From: a bacterium | GTDB taxonomy: Bacteria; Electryoneota; Electryoneia; Electryoneales; Electryoneaceae | Assembly: GCA_020444425.1 (NCBI GenBank) | Contig: JAHLLB010000003.1 | Span: forward strand, 105,126-169,125 | DNA: 64,000 bases | Direction: 5' to 3' | In this document: positions 18,922 through 31,616 of the stretch, piece by piece | Layout: every line of letters begins with the position of its first letter | How positions within the stretch are numbered: the first letter of the stretch is position 1 | Position numbers and translations under genes: made by a program | Notes under the pieces: generated by a model | Told to the model about the DNA's origin: nothing | The model's input: only the letters and a program-made list of their open reading frames with translations | The model's database searches: none

Positions 18922-20274
18922 ATGATCAACGACAAACGCAGTACGCAGACCGTTGACAACACCTCGGACGACACCGTCTGGGTGCATGACCTGAGCTGGG
19001 ATGGACGCGGCGTCGCCCGTCGTGATGACGGTCGCGTGCTGATGATCTTCGGCGCCATCCCCGGCGACCTCGTCATACCGGAAATCCGTCACGAACCGAA
19101 CAAGGGTCCGGTCGACTGCACCATCGGCGAGCTCGTGCATGAATCCCCGCAGCGAGTTCCGCATCCCTGCCCGCACTATGCGCGCGGCTGTCCGGCGTCT
19201 CAGCTGGGAGCGGTGCGCCGTGAGTTCTCACTCGATTGGAAGCGAACTCACCTGGTGGAAACGTTGCGGCGGATCGGTGGGTTGGAAGGCGTCGTCGTTG
19301 AACCGGTGATCCCCTCACCGAAGCAGTGGCGCTATCGCGAACGGTTGGAATTTCAGGTGCTGCGTGGACAGAACGGCCTTGACATGGGCTACATCGGCCT
19401 GTCAGGGCTGGTTCCGGTGCTGGATTGCCGACTGGGCGCGACACCGTTGATCAAACCGTTTGCCGCACTACGCCGGAACCTGGACTATCTCGATTCGCAT
19501 CCGCATCTCGGCGACCGTGTGCCGTTGCGGCTGTTGCTCCGCGACAATGGGCGCGGGGAAGCGATCGCGGTACTGTTCGTGCTCACTCGCGGACCAGTGG
19601 ACAGCGCTCCGCTCGAGGAATGGTTGGACTCGGCTGGGTTTGCCGGCTGGGAAATTCGCCGCGTACGAAACCAGAAGCTGCGTTACATCAATTCCGAACT
19701 GGTGATTTCGAAAGGCGATCCGACGGTGCGCATCCGCATCGCCGGGCGCGACTTGATCCTGCAGGCGTCTGTGTTTTCGCAGGTGAACCGCAAGGCTGCC
19801 AACGAGCTGGTCAACCTGATGCTGGAGCAGGTGCCGGAAGACGGACGGCTGCTTGACCTGTACGGCGGGTATGGCCGTTTCGGGATTGCGTACGCCGACC
19901 GTAGCGGCAAGGCGACGGTTGTCGATTCGGCAGCGGACGCTCTGTCTGCGGGACGGGACTATGTGCGCAAGACCGGCTTGCCGGTCGAATTCCGTGACAT
20001 CGATCTCGGCCGTGATGATCTGGCTGAGCTTGACGCGGCCGTATTCGACGCTGCGATTCTCGATCCACCGCATGCCGGCGCGGATGAACAAGTCCTGGAC
20101 ATGCTGAACGAGCGCGGGCCGGAACGGATCATTTATGTGTCCTGCCATCCCGCTGCGCTGGCGCGTGACCTGAAGCGGTTGACAGCCTACAAAACCGACC
20201 TCGTTGTCCCCATCGACATGTTTCCCTCAACCAGTGAGCTTGAAACCCTGGTCATTCTTGACCGTATCAGTTGA
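18922..20274 (+). CDS. Class I RNA m5U methyltransferase (RlmD/TrmA family) with altered Fe-S ligands
   Basis: The 450-residue protein has an N-terminal TRAM domain (about 17-72), a central domain and a C-terminal SAM-methyltransferase. Markers are VFSQVN, LLDLYGGYGRFG, ILDPPHAG, the catalytic Cys408 in YVSCHPAALARDL and Glu441 near the C-terminus. Family members methylate C5 of a uracil in 23S rRNA or tRNA. The iron-sulfur cysteines of RumA (C-x5-C-x2-C plus a distant Cys) appear here as Cys83-x6-Cys90 and Cys169, so the second ligand is missing. Which uracil it modifies cannot be told from sequence. Confidence 0.87.
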   Translation: MINDKRSTQTVDNTSDDTVWVHDLSWDGRGVARRDDGRVLMIFGAIPGDLVIPEIRHEPNKGPVDCTIGELVHESPQRVPHPCPHYARGCPASQLGAVRREFSLDWKRTHLVETLRRIGGLEGVVVEPVIPSPKQWRYRERLEFQVLRGQNGLDMGYIGLSGLVPVLDCRLGATPLIKPFAALRRNLDYLDSHPHLGDRVPLRLLLRDNGRGEAIAVLFVLTRGPVDSAPLEEWLDSAGFAGWEIRRVRNQKLRYINSELVISKGDPTVRIRIAGRDLILQASVFSQVNRKAANELVNLMLEQVPEDGRLLDLYGGYGRFGIAYADRSGKATVVDSAADALSAGRDYVRKTGLPVEFRDIDLGRDDLAELDAAVFDAAILDPPHAGADEQVLDMLNERGPERIIYVSCHPAALARDLKRLTAYKTDLVVPIDMFPSTSELETLVILDRIS

Positions 20275-20434
20275 TACGATGCACGGTTCGTATCACGGCT
20301 GCCGATAACTCTCCTGGGTTCGAAATCTCGATCGTCCGGAACGCGGGCTCTCGCTTGTCGCGCTGAATCGGTGCATTCCAGCGGGTTGGGCGCCCCTCGT
20401 GTATCTTGAACGACTACACATTTTTGGAGGAACC

Positions 20435-21466
20435 ATGTTCGACCTTCTGCGCCGGTTGACGCAGACCCCGGGTGGCCCGGGTCTGGAAGATGAAATTCGT
20501 AGTCTCGTTCGCGGGGAACTTGAAGCTCACGTGGATGAAGTCCGCATGGACCGTCTCGGCAACCTCGACTTCATCAAGCGGGGGAGTGGTGACGGGCCGG
20601 TGGTGATGATCGCCGCGCACATGGACCAGATCGGGTTCATGGCGACTCATATAGACAAAAACGGGTATATCCGTCTCAACCCGACCGGTGGGTTTGACCC
20701 GCGCACGATGATGAACCAGCGCGTGATGGTATACGGCAAGAAGCCGCTGCCGGGCGTGATGGGATCGAAGCCGAAACACATCCTCACCGATGAAGAACTG
20801 AAGAAACCGCTGAAGGTGAAGGACTACTTCGTCGATGTCGGCCTGCCCGGTGACACAGTCAAGGAGCTGGTCCAGCCCGGCGACCGCATCCTTTGGATGG
20901 GTGACTGCATCGAAATGGGTGAGATGTACTGTTCCCGCGCGATGGATGACCGGATCGGCGTATTGTTGATGATCGAGGCGATGAAGCGGGTGAAGAACCC
21001 GTCCGCAACGATTCACGCTGTCGCCACGGTGCAGGAGGAAGTCGGCATACGTGGCGCATGGGCATCCGCAGCGCAGATCAAGCCGGACATCGGCCTCGCG
21101 CTGGACGTGACCATCGCCAACGATGTTCCCGGTTCGCCGGAACACGAAGCGGTGACAAGGATGGGGGACGGCATCGCGGTCAAGATGATGGACGGGGCGT
21201 CGATCTCGTCGATCAAGCTGGTCCGTCACCTGGAAGACATCGCGGACGCCAACGACATCAAGCATCAGCGTGAAATCTTACCCGCAGGTGGAACGGATGC
21301 CGGCGCGATCTGGCGTGTACCGGGCGGCGCGCATGTCTGCACGTTGTCGGTGCCGAGCCGCTATGTTCACTCGACGGTCGAGCTGGTGCACAAGGATGAT
21401 GTGGACGGCGGAGTGAAGCTGCTGGCGGCGTGGCTGGAAGTTGTCGGTGAACGCGATTACGCCTGA
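20435..21466 (+). CDS. M42 family metallo-aminopeptidase
   Basis: This 343-residue enzyme belongs to the M42 dodecameric aminopeptidase (glutamyl aminopeptidase/FrvX) family. The metal-site residues are visible in IAAHMDQIGFM (His, Asp), SRAMDDRIG (Asp), VQEEVGIRG (catalytic Glu pair), LALDVTIAND (Asp) and SRYVHSTVE (His). Such peptidases trim peptides released by Lon or similar proteases, which fits the downstream lon gene. The ATG at 20435 is preceded by GGAGG, which decides against the upstream in-frame start at 20399. A competing hairpin pair built from TGATACG/CGTATCA lies at 20266-20298. Confidence 0.92.
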   Translation: MFDLLRRLTQTPGGPGLEDEIRSLVRGELEAHVDEVRMDRLGNLDFIKRGSGDGPVVMIAAHMDQIGFMATHIDKNGYIRLNPTGGFDPRTMMNQRVMVYGKKPLPGVMGSKPKHILTDEELKKPLKVKDYFVDVGLPGDTVKELVQPGDRILWMGDCIEMGEMYCSRAMDDRIGVLLMIEAMKRVKNPSATIHAVATVQEEVGIRGAWASAAQIKPDIGLALDVTIANDVPGSPEHEAVTRMGDGIAVKMMDGASISSIKLVRHLEDIADANDIKHQREILPAGGTDAGAIWRVPGGAHVCTLSVPSRYVHSTVELVHKDDVDGGVKLLAAWLEVVGERDYA

Positions 21467-21494
21467 GCGGTTGAGTGTTGCAGGAGTGCAGCGT

Positions 21495-21944
21495 ATGTAT
21501 GAACCGGAAAAACGCCCAGACGCGAAGATGATGCCGGATTCCGATTCGGATTTGGACATCTATTTCGAATACCTCGTTGGATCGTACCGTCCGGCGATGT
21601 TGAACAAGTCGCGTGAGTGGCACCCGGCGGCGGATGTGTACGAGACGGACACCTGCGTCATGATCAAGGTGGACATCGCCGGGATCGACAAGAAGGACGT
21701 GCAGCTGATCCTGGACAAGGATCGGCTGACGATGCAGGGCGTACGGCATGAAACCGTCGAAAGCGACCGTAAGCGGATGCTGGCGATGGAGGTGCCATAC
21801 GGCGCTTTCCGCCGTGTCTTCGAGCTGCCCGGCCCGGTGTGCGCGGATAACGCCACGGCGGATTACAAGGACGGTATGCTGACCATCCGGCTGCGCAGAC
21901 GTGAGAAGCCGCTGCAACGCAAAATGGTTGTCAAAATTTACTGA
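21495..21944 (+). CDS. Small heat-shock protein, Hsp20/alpha-crystallin family
   Basis: The 149-residue protein has a variable N-terminus (about 1-45) and an alpha-crystallin domain. The domain starts WHPAADVYETDTCVMIKVDIAG, broken here as WHPAADVYETD and VMIKVDIAGIDKKDV. It continues with the beta-strand segment MEVPYGAFRRVFELP and the signature DGMLTIRLR. It ends Lys-Met-Val-Val-Lys-Ile-Tyr, a short C-terminal extension. It holds unfolding proteins for refolding or degradation. The ATG at 21495 follows AGGAG; an earlier in-frame start (21441) would overlap the peptidase gene. It lies 12 bases before lon. Confidence 0.9.
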   Translation: MYEPEKRPDAKMMPDSDSDLDIYFEYLVGSYRPAMLNKSREWHPAADVYETDTCVMIKVDIAGIDKKDVQLILDKDRLTMQGVRHETVESDRKRMLAMEVPYGAFRRVFELPGPVCADNATADYKDGMLTIRLRRREKPLQRKMVVKIY

Positions 21945-21956
21945 GGCAGATCAACG

Positions 21957-24458
<2,502 letters not shown>

Positions 24459-24488
24459 GACTATCGCTCGACAACCCTCGGGGGATTG

Positions 24489-25259
24489 ATGCAGAAGCGC
24501 AAGCTGGGCCTGGTAGTACTCTTTGCGGCGTTGGTTTTCGCCGGAATCAACGGTTGCCAGCGGGCTCCGAAGACAGAACCCGACGACAGGTTCGACCTCG
24601 GCAAGCTGAAGACGCCTGCGACGTACTACTACCAGATGCAAGATACGATGCAGGTGTACGGCAAGATGAAGCAGGAGTTGAATCGTGTCAGCGAGGACGG
24701 TCGCGACCTGATCAAGATCGACTTCGACATTTACGGCGGTGTTTCGGGAGAGACCGAGCTCCGGTTCGATGCGAACAGCGGAGCGATGGTGAGCATGATT
24801 TCGACGCAGGAGTTCCGTGGCCAGACGATGCACAACAACTCCTACTATGAGCAGGACCAGGTCACGCGGATCATGGATACACCGATGAAGGCAACCAGGG
24901 ACACTCTGCACACCACGATTCCGCCGCACACGTACGACTGGATGCAGGCAAGCTTCCTGATTCAGACGATGGACCTCGCGTCCATGGTCGGCGATACGAC
25001 GCAAATGACGTTTTATCAGGGGTTTGGCCGCGCATTCGTTGATACGGCAGACGTGACCGTGGTTGGCCGTGGAGCGTTGACTGTACCCGCTGGCGACTTT
25101 GATGCGTTCCACGTTCACCTCGATTTCCACGATTCGCAGGCCGATTTCTACATCCAGGCCGATGGTGACGGGAAGGTTTTGAAGCATGTTGTACCGTCTC
25201 AGGGCGGTGGACTTGAGACCGTTCTCATTCCGGATTCTTTGGGTATGCAGGAAGAGTAA
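24489..25259 (+). CDS. Lipoprotein of unknown function
   Basis: The 256-residue protein starts with a lipoprotein signal (lipobox near INGC at Cys24). The mature part is beta-strand rich, with alternating patterns such as LIKIDFDIYGGVSGETELRF and FDAFHVHLDFHDSQADFYI, resembling the DUF3108-type or LolA-like periplasmic folds in a loose way only. A GGGGGA site supports ATG 24489. It follows lon by 30 bp, so read-through transcription is likely, but no role is evident. Confidence 0.65.
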   Translation: MQKRKLGLVVLFAALVFAGINGCQRAPKTEPDDRFDLGKLKTPATYYYQMQDTMQVYGKMKQELNRVSEDGRDLIKIDFDIYGGVSGETELRFDANSGAMVSMISTQEFRGQTMHNNSYYEQDQVTRIMDTPMKATRDTLHTTIPPHTYDWMQASFLIQTMDLASMVGDTTQMTFYQGFGRAFVDTADVTVVGRGALTVPAGDFDAFHVHLDFHDSQADFYIQADGDGKVLKHVVPSQGGGLETVLIPDSLGMQEE

Positions 25260-25387
25260 ACGATCTCTCACAACCTTTCTGCGAACTGGAGATTTTACGC
25301 GGGAAGGTGGATTCAGCAGAACTCTCTTCTTGACTTGCATGGTGCGAAGAGACTACGTTCCGTGGGCACGGATCGTGGGGAGGAACC

Positions 25388-25759
25388 ATGGCAGTCACCG
25401 TGGAACGTCTGCTCGAGCAGATGCTTCGTGAACAGCGTGAGATGTTGGAAGAGCAGAAGCGGATCAACCGGCTGTTGAGATTTGTCGCGCACCGGCAGGC
25501 CCGTGAGTTGATTGAGACGCAGCTTGAGAAGAGCATTGAACGCCGTGTGTATGAGTTGTCGGACGGTATTCGATCCTCGCGAGAGATTGAAAAGCTTGTC
25601 AACAAGGAAGTCACCCAGCGTACGGTGGTGACCTGGTGGCAGAAGTGGCGCCGCCTGGGACTTGTTGAACAATCGCCCAATTACTCCGGCCGCATGATGA
25701 AAGTGATGCCGCTGGAAGAGTTGGGGCTGACGACGGATGTCAACGAACATCTCGATTGA
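25388..25759 (+). CDS. Small coiled-coil plus winged-helix-like protein, function unknown
   Basis: The 123-residue protein has two parts. Residues 5-55 are a Glu/Gln/Arg-rich amphipathic helix likely to form a coiled coil (LLEQMLREQREMLEEQKR). Residues about 55-110 resemble a small winged helix: ELSDGIRSSREIEKLV, TQRTVVTWWQKWRRLGLVE and a wing-like SPNYSGRMMKVM. This could be a dimeric DNA-binding regulator, but no known family is recognised. GGGAGGA precedes the ATG and a strong terminator follows, so it is a free-standing gene. Confidence 0.6.
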   Translation: MAVTVERLLEQMLREQREMLEEQKRINRLLRFVAHRQARELIETQLEKSIERRVYELSDGIRSSREIEKLVNKEVTQRTVVTWWQKWRRLGLVEQSPNYSGRMMKVMPLEELGLTTDVNEHLD

Positions 25760-25784
25760 CACCATCGTTGAAAAGCTCGATTTT

Positions 25785-25819
25785 ACCCCGGAAGAGTTTT
25801 TTGTCCGGGGTCTTTTTTT
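25785..25819 (+). terminator. Intrinsic terminator
   Basis: ACCCCGGA (25785-25792) pairs with TCCGGGGT (25804-25811) and is followed by seven T. It separates the small regulator-like gene from tilS. Confidence 0.88.
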
Positions 25820-25840
25820 GCTCAGTCGCAGGCGGATCAG

Positions 25841-27316
25841 GTGAAGCAAGAAGGCGCACAATACGGGTTGCGCGAGGGTGACCTCAAACGGGTGCTGCTG
25901 CCGGAGCATGTCTCGTTGCAGACGGGAGTTCTCTACGCTTGGTGGGTGAAGCAGCACCGTGCTGCTGTGGATGAGAAACTGCTGCTCGCGGTCAGCGGCG
26001 GTTGCGACTCGATGGCCCTGTTGTACCTGTGCCTGCCGCCGGATGGGGAGCGTGACCATGTCGTCATCGGGCACGTGCATCACGGAACCGGCGACTTTGC
26101 TGATCAGGCGGCTGAACTTCTTGCATCCGAGTGCCGCAAGTTGAAGCTGCCGCAACTCACGCAGCATGTGAGCATCACAGAAGAGCGCCGGAAGCAGTCG
26201 GGATTCGAGGCGGCCGCACGTGAAGTGCGATACGCCGCCCTCGAGCGGATGGCGACCGAAGCGAATGCCTCGGTTCTGTTCACGGCTCACACGGCAGACG
26301 ATCTCGCCGAGGGATTTCTGCTCAATGCCATGCGCGGCGCGAGCATAAGTGGGTTGTCGGGTGCTCGGGTGGCACGCAAGCGTTGGATTCGGCCGCTGCT
26401 CAACCGGACTCGCGAGGAGCTGCGTGGGTTTGCCGAACGGGCGGGGATACCGTTCCTTGACGACCCGTCCAATGTGGACGAACGATTCACGCGGGTGGCG
26501 GTGCGGCATCAGCTTGGACCCATGATCCGCGAACAGTTTGGCGACGGAGCCTGGCGCAACCTGGCACGCACGGCGCTTCATCTGCAGCAGGCCGATTCGG
26601 CTCTTGAGATGGAAGCCGCGCGAATTCATTTGCAGGTCTTGCGTCGGAGGACTCCGGGCTGGGCGTCTATTGATGCTCGGAGGCTCGTCGGGTATCTTGA
26701 TGAGCTGGTATTTCGTGTTCTGAGATGTAGTTTGGCGGACGTTCTCAACGTCGGTCCCGGCGAAGTCTATCTGGATCGGAACGAGCGCGGATGGCTGCTG
26801 AATCTTGCGCGGACACGGAAGGCCGGTACGTCCCGTGTGATCGCAGGAGTTACGATTACGGTTCGCGATGATCTGGAACTGTCGGTGTACGACGAATCGA
26901 CCCGGATCAGGATGAACCTGCCGGGTCATGTTGTGTTACCTGATGGCTCCGAGGTCCATGTGGAGCTTGAAACGGTGAATCCCGGCGCAGTTTCGCGAGT
27001 ACAAGGCAGTGAGCGGCCGGGTTTTGTCGAACGTCTGGACGCCGATGCGGTCGGGCTTGAGGCGGTCGTACAGCCGTGGCAACGCGGGGATACGTTTCAT
27101 CCGCTCGGTTCGCGGCAGGACAGTGTTCGAGTGGTCCGGCGGTTACGGCGGCCGGCACATGAGCGCACCGGCCCGTTGTGGGTCATGCGGACGGAGGGTG
27201 GTGAGATCGCCTGGGTGTTAGGCGAACGAATCGCGGAGCCGTTTCGCGTTACAGAAAAATCTCGCAGGATTTTAGTCTTCCGATATGACCCTCCGGCCCT
27301 GAAACCGGAAGGGTGA
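25841..27316 (+). CDS. tilS: tRNA(Ile)-lysidine synthase
   Basis: This 491-residue enzyme changes C34 of the tRNA-Ile with anticodon CAU to lysidine, allowing AUA decoding. The PP-loop SGGCDS is at residues 52-57, followed by the segments GHVHHGTG and FTAHTADDLAEGFLLNAMRG that mark the TilS family. The C-terminal part (about 370-490) matches the TilS substrate-binding domain (WQRGDTFHPLG). The start is a GTG at 25841, 22 bases past the T-run. It lies 12 bases before ftsH; tilS-ftsH linkage is widespread, often with hpt between, which is absent here. Confidence 0.93.
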   Translation: MKQEGAQYGLREGDLKRVLLPEHVSLQTGVLYAWWVKQHRAAVDEKLLLAVSGGCDSMALLYLCLPPDGERDHVVIGHVHHGTGDFADQAAELLASECRKLKLPQLTQHVSITEERRKQSGFEAAAREVRYAALERMATEANASVLFTAHTADDLAEGFLLNAMRGASISGLSGARVARKRWIRPLLNRTREELRGFAERAGIPFLDDPSNVDERFTRVAVRHQLGPMIREQFGDGAWRNLARTALHLQQADSALEMEAARIHLQVLRRRTPGWASIDARRLVGYLDELVFRVLRCSLADVLNVGPGEVYLDRNERGWLLNLARTRKAGTSRVIAGVTITVRDDLELSVYDESTRIRMNLPGHVVLPDGSEVHVELETVNPGAVSRVQGSERPGFVERLDADAVGLEAVVQPWQRGDTFHPLGSRQDSVRVVRRLRRPAHERTGPLWVMRTEGGEIAWVLGERIAEPFRVTEKSRRILVFRYDPPALKPEG

Positions 27317-27328
27317 ACAGGAAAAAGC

Positions 27329-29485
<2,157 letters not shown>

Positions 29486-29512
29486 TTCGTTCAGGGCTGG
29501 ATAGAGTGAGTG

Positions 29513-29541
29513 ACGGCGATGTTTCGGCATCGCCGTTTCTG
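29513..29541 (+). terminator. Intrinsic terminator after ftsH
   Basis: ACGGCGATG (29513-29521) pairs with CATCGCCGT (29528-29536) around TTTCGG, then TTCTGTT. Strong stem, moderate T-run. Confidence 0.75.
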
Positions 29542-29603
29542 TTACCGGTCAAGGATTACCTGTAACGCCGCAAGGACATGACGCCGGATACGAGGACCGT
29601 CGG

Positions 29604-30431
29604 ATGAAGCACAGTGCCCTGCCGTTCGGATCGCCGACGTTGGTGATGGGCATCGTCAATGTGACGCCGGACAGTTTCCACGACGGCGGCCGCCACAACA
29701 CGGTGGATGCCGCGATTGAACACGGTCTGCGACTCGTGGACGAGGGTGCGTTGGTGCTGGATATCGGCGGCGAATCCACTCGTCCCGGCGCGGCGGAAGT
29801 CAGCGAAGCGGAAGAGCTGGAGCGTGTGCTGCCGGTGCTGTCAGCTCTGAAGCGGCGTGTGAATGTGCCGGTTTCGGTGGATACGTGGAAGGCGTCCGTC
29901 GCGGAACAGGCGCTCGCGGCGGGAGCGGACTGGATCAATGATATCAGCGGCGGAGTCCGTGATCCGCGTATTTTGAGTGTGGTGGCAGAAGCGGGGGTTC
30001 CGTATGTTGCGATGCACATGCGCGGCACCCCGGCGACAATGCAGACGCTGACGGAGTATGATGACCTCATCGCGGAGGTCAAGGCGTATTTCGTGGATAG
30101 ATTGCAGGCGTTTGAGGCGGCCGGTGGACAGCGCGAGATGCTGATCCTCGACCCGGGGATCGGGTTCGCGAAGAAGCCGTCGGACAATTACACATTGCTG
30201 GCGAATCTGGCGGAGTTTCGTGAGCTCGGATTGCCTCTGTTGGTTGGCCCCTCACGCAAGAGCTTCCTTAAACTTGCCGGCGGGGAAGACACAGCCGACC
30301 GTCTCCCGGGTACGATGGCAGCGATTACCATTTGTGCGCTGGCGGGCGTGGAAGTTGTCCGTGTGCACGATGTCGCGGAAACAGTTCAAGCGGTGAATGT
30401 AGCCCGGCGTGTATTGGCGGGTGGACGATAG
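29604..30431 (+). CDS. folP: Dihydropteroate synthase
   Basis: This 275-residue TIM-barrel enzyme joins p-aminobenzoate to the pterin in folate synthesis. Signatures are MGIVNVTPDSFHDGG, LDIGGESTRPGA, the Asp-Ile-Ser motif WINDISGG, LDPGIGFAKK and the substrate-loop motif GPSRKSFL. The tilS-ftsH-folP order is a known conserved neighbourhood. The next gene, accD, begins 17 bases later. Confidence 0.96.
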   Translation: MKHSALPFGSPTLVMGIVNVTPDSFHDGGRHNTVDAAIEHGLRLVDEGALVLDIGGESTRPGAAEVSEAEELERVLPVLSALKRRVNVPVSVDTWKASVAEQALAAGADWINDISGGVRDPRILSVVAEAGVPYVAMHMRGTPATMQTLTEYDDLIAEVKAYFVDRLQAFEAAGGQREMLILDPGIGFAKKPSDNYTLLANLAEFRELGLPLLVGPSRKSFLKLAGGEDTADRLPGTMAAITICALAGVEVVRVHDVAETVQAVNVARRVLAGGR

Positions 30432-30448
30432 AAGGGGAGTGACACTCC

Positions 30449-31324
30449 ATGGCGAAATGGTTTCAGCGGGAAAAGGACAACCTTCAGGGCGCGAAGAAGC
30501 GTGACATGCCGGAAGGCGTTTGGATCAAGTGCCCGTCCTGCGATAACGTACTGTTCAGCCGCAAGATCGAGCGCAACTGGCATGTGTGCAACGAATGCGG
30601 TCATCACATGCGCATGCCCGCGCCGAAGTATGTCCAGCTTCTCTCCGACGAGGGTACGTGGACCGAGATCGACAGGGATATGAAGTCGCTCGATCCGCTC
30701 GGCTTCAAGGACAGCAAGCGGTACGTCGACCGTGTTGCCGCCGGACAGAAGAAGACCGGACGCGCTGACGCCGTCATTACCGGTTCGTGCGAGCTGCACG
30801 GACACGGTGTGGTCATCGGAGTGATGGACTTTCAGTTCCTTGGCGGAAGCGTCGGCAGCGTTGTCGGCGAAAAGATCGCGCGCGCCGTGGACAAGGCGCT
30901 TGAACTGGAGCAGCCGCTGATCCTCGTCTCCTGCAGCGGTGGGATGCGGATGCAAGAAGGCATCATCAGCCTGATGCAGATGGCGAAGACGTCGGCCCGA
31001 TTGAGCCGTCTCGGCCAGGCGGGACTGCCGTATATCAGTGTGCTCACCGATCCGACAACGGGCGGTACGACGGCTTCCTTCTCGATGCTCGGCGACGTCA
31101 ACATCGCCGAACCGGGCGCGTTGATCGGTTTTGCCGGCCCCCGCGTGATCAAGCAGACCATCGGCCAGGATCTGCCGGAAGGCTTCCAGCGTAGTGAATT
31201 TCTGATGGAAACCGGTTTTCTCGATCAGGTGGTGCCGCGTCTCGAACTGAAGGACCGTATCGCCGAGTTCATCAGCTGGATGACGGGCGAGAAGACGAAG
31301 AAGGTAGCGGAACAGGCAGAGTAA
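30449..31324 (+). CDS. accD: Acetyl-CoA carboxylase carboxyltransferase subunit beta
   Basis: The 291-residue beta subunit of the carboxyltransferase carries out the last step of malonyl-CoA formation with AccA. Four zinc-ribbon cysteines (Cys28, Cys31, Cys47, Cys50) are present. The crotonase-like core has MDFQFLGGSVGSVVGEKI, CSGGMRMQEG and DPTTGGTTASF. A GGGGAGTGACACTCC site precedes the start. The accA gene is not in the window. A 12-bp-stem terminator follows. Confidence 0.96.
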   Translation: MAKWFQREKDNLQGAKKRDMPEGVWIKCPSCDNVLFSRKIERNWHVCNECGHHMRMPAPKYVQLLSDEGTWTEIDRDMKSLDPLGFKDSKRYVDRVAAGQKKTGRADAVITGSCELHGHGVVIGVMDFQFLGGSVGSVVGEKIARAVDKALELEQPLILVSCSGGMRMQEGIISLMQMAKTSARLSRLGQAGLPYISVLTDPTTGGTTASFSMLGDVNIAEPGALIGFAGPRVIKQTIGQDLPEGFQRSEFLMETGFLDQVVPRLELKDRIAEFISWMTGEKTKKVAEQAE

Positions 31325-31377
31325 CTTTCCGTCAATACCTCCCACGGCAAGGTCGAGCGATTCAGACGAAAGACTTT

Positions 31378-31406
31378 AAAAGCGCATCAGCGATGATGCG
31401 CTTTTT
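31378..31406. terminator. Strong intrinsic terminator after accD
   Basis: AAAAGCGCATCA (31378-31389) and TGATGCGCTTTT (31394-31405) form a perfect 12-bp stem with loop GCGA. A-rich and T-rich ends make it usable in both directions, although only the plus strand has a gene feeding it. Confidence 0.92.
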
Positions 31407-31616
31407 ACGTGGAATTGAATCTGGGTCGTCTGAGCCCACCGTTTGGGCTTCCGGCTCAAGGGGCGCTACATTGCGCGATCCACGTCTCAGTGGAGCGGGG
31501 GATTGGGCGAGACCGTTTCCTCACAACATTCGGCAAGAAACAGTTCACATAGACACAGGGCACCGGACACGGCGGCAACTCGTTGATCGTGTGCCGGAAG
31601 GTGGGAGGACAAAAAC

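Noticed and set aside
20318..20340. tRNA-like GGTTCGAAATC segment
   Set aside because: No acceptor or anticodon stems can be built around it; it is a chance T-loop-like word.
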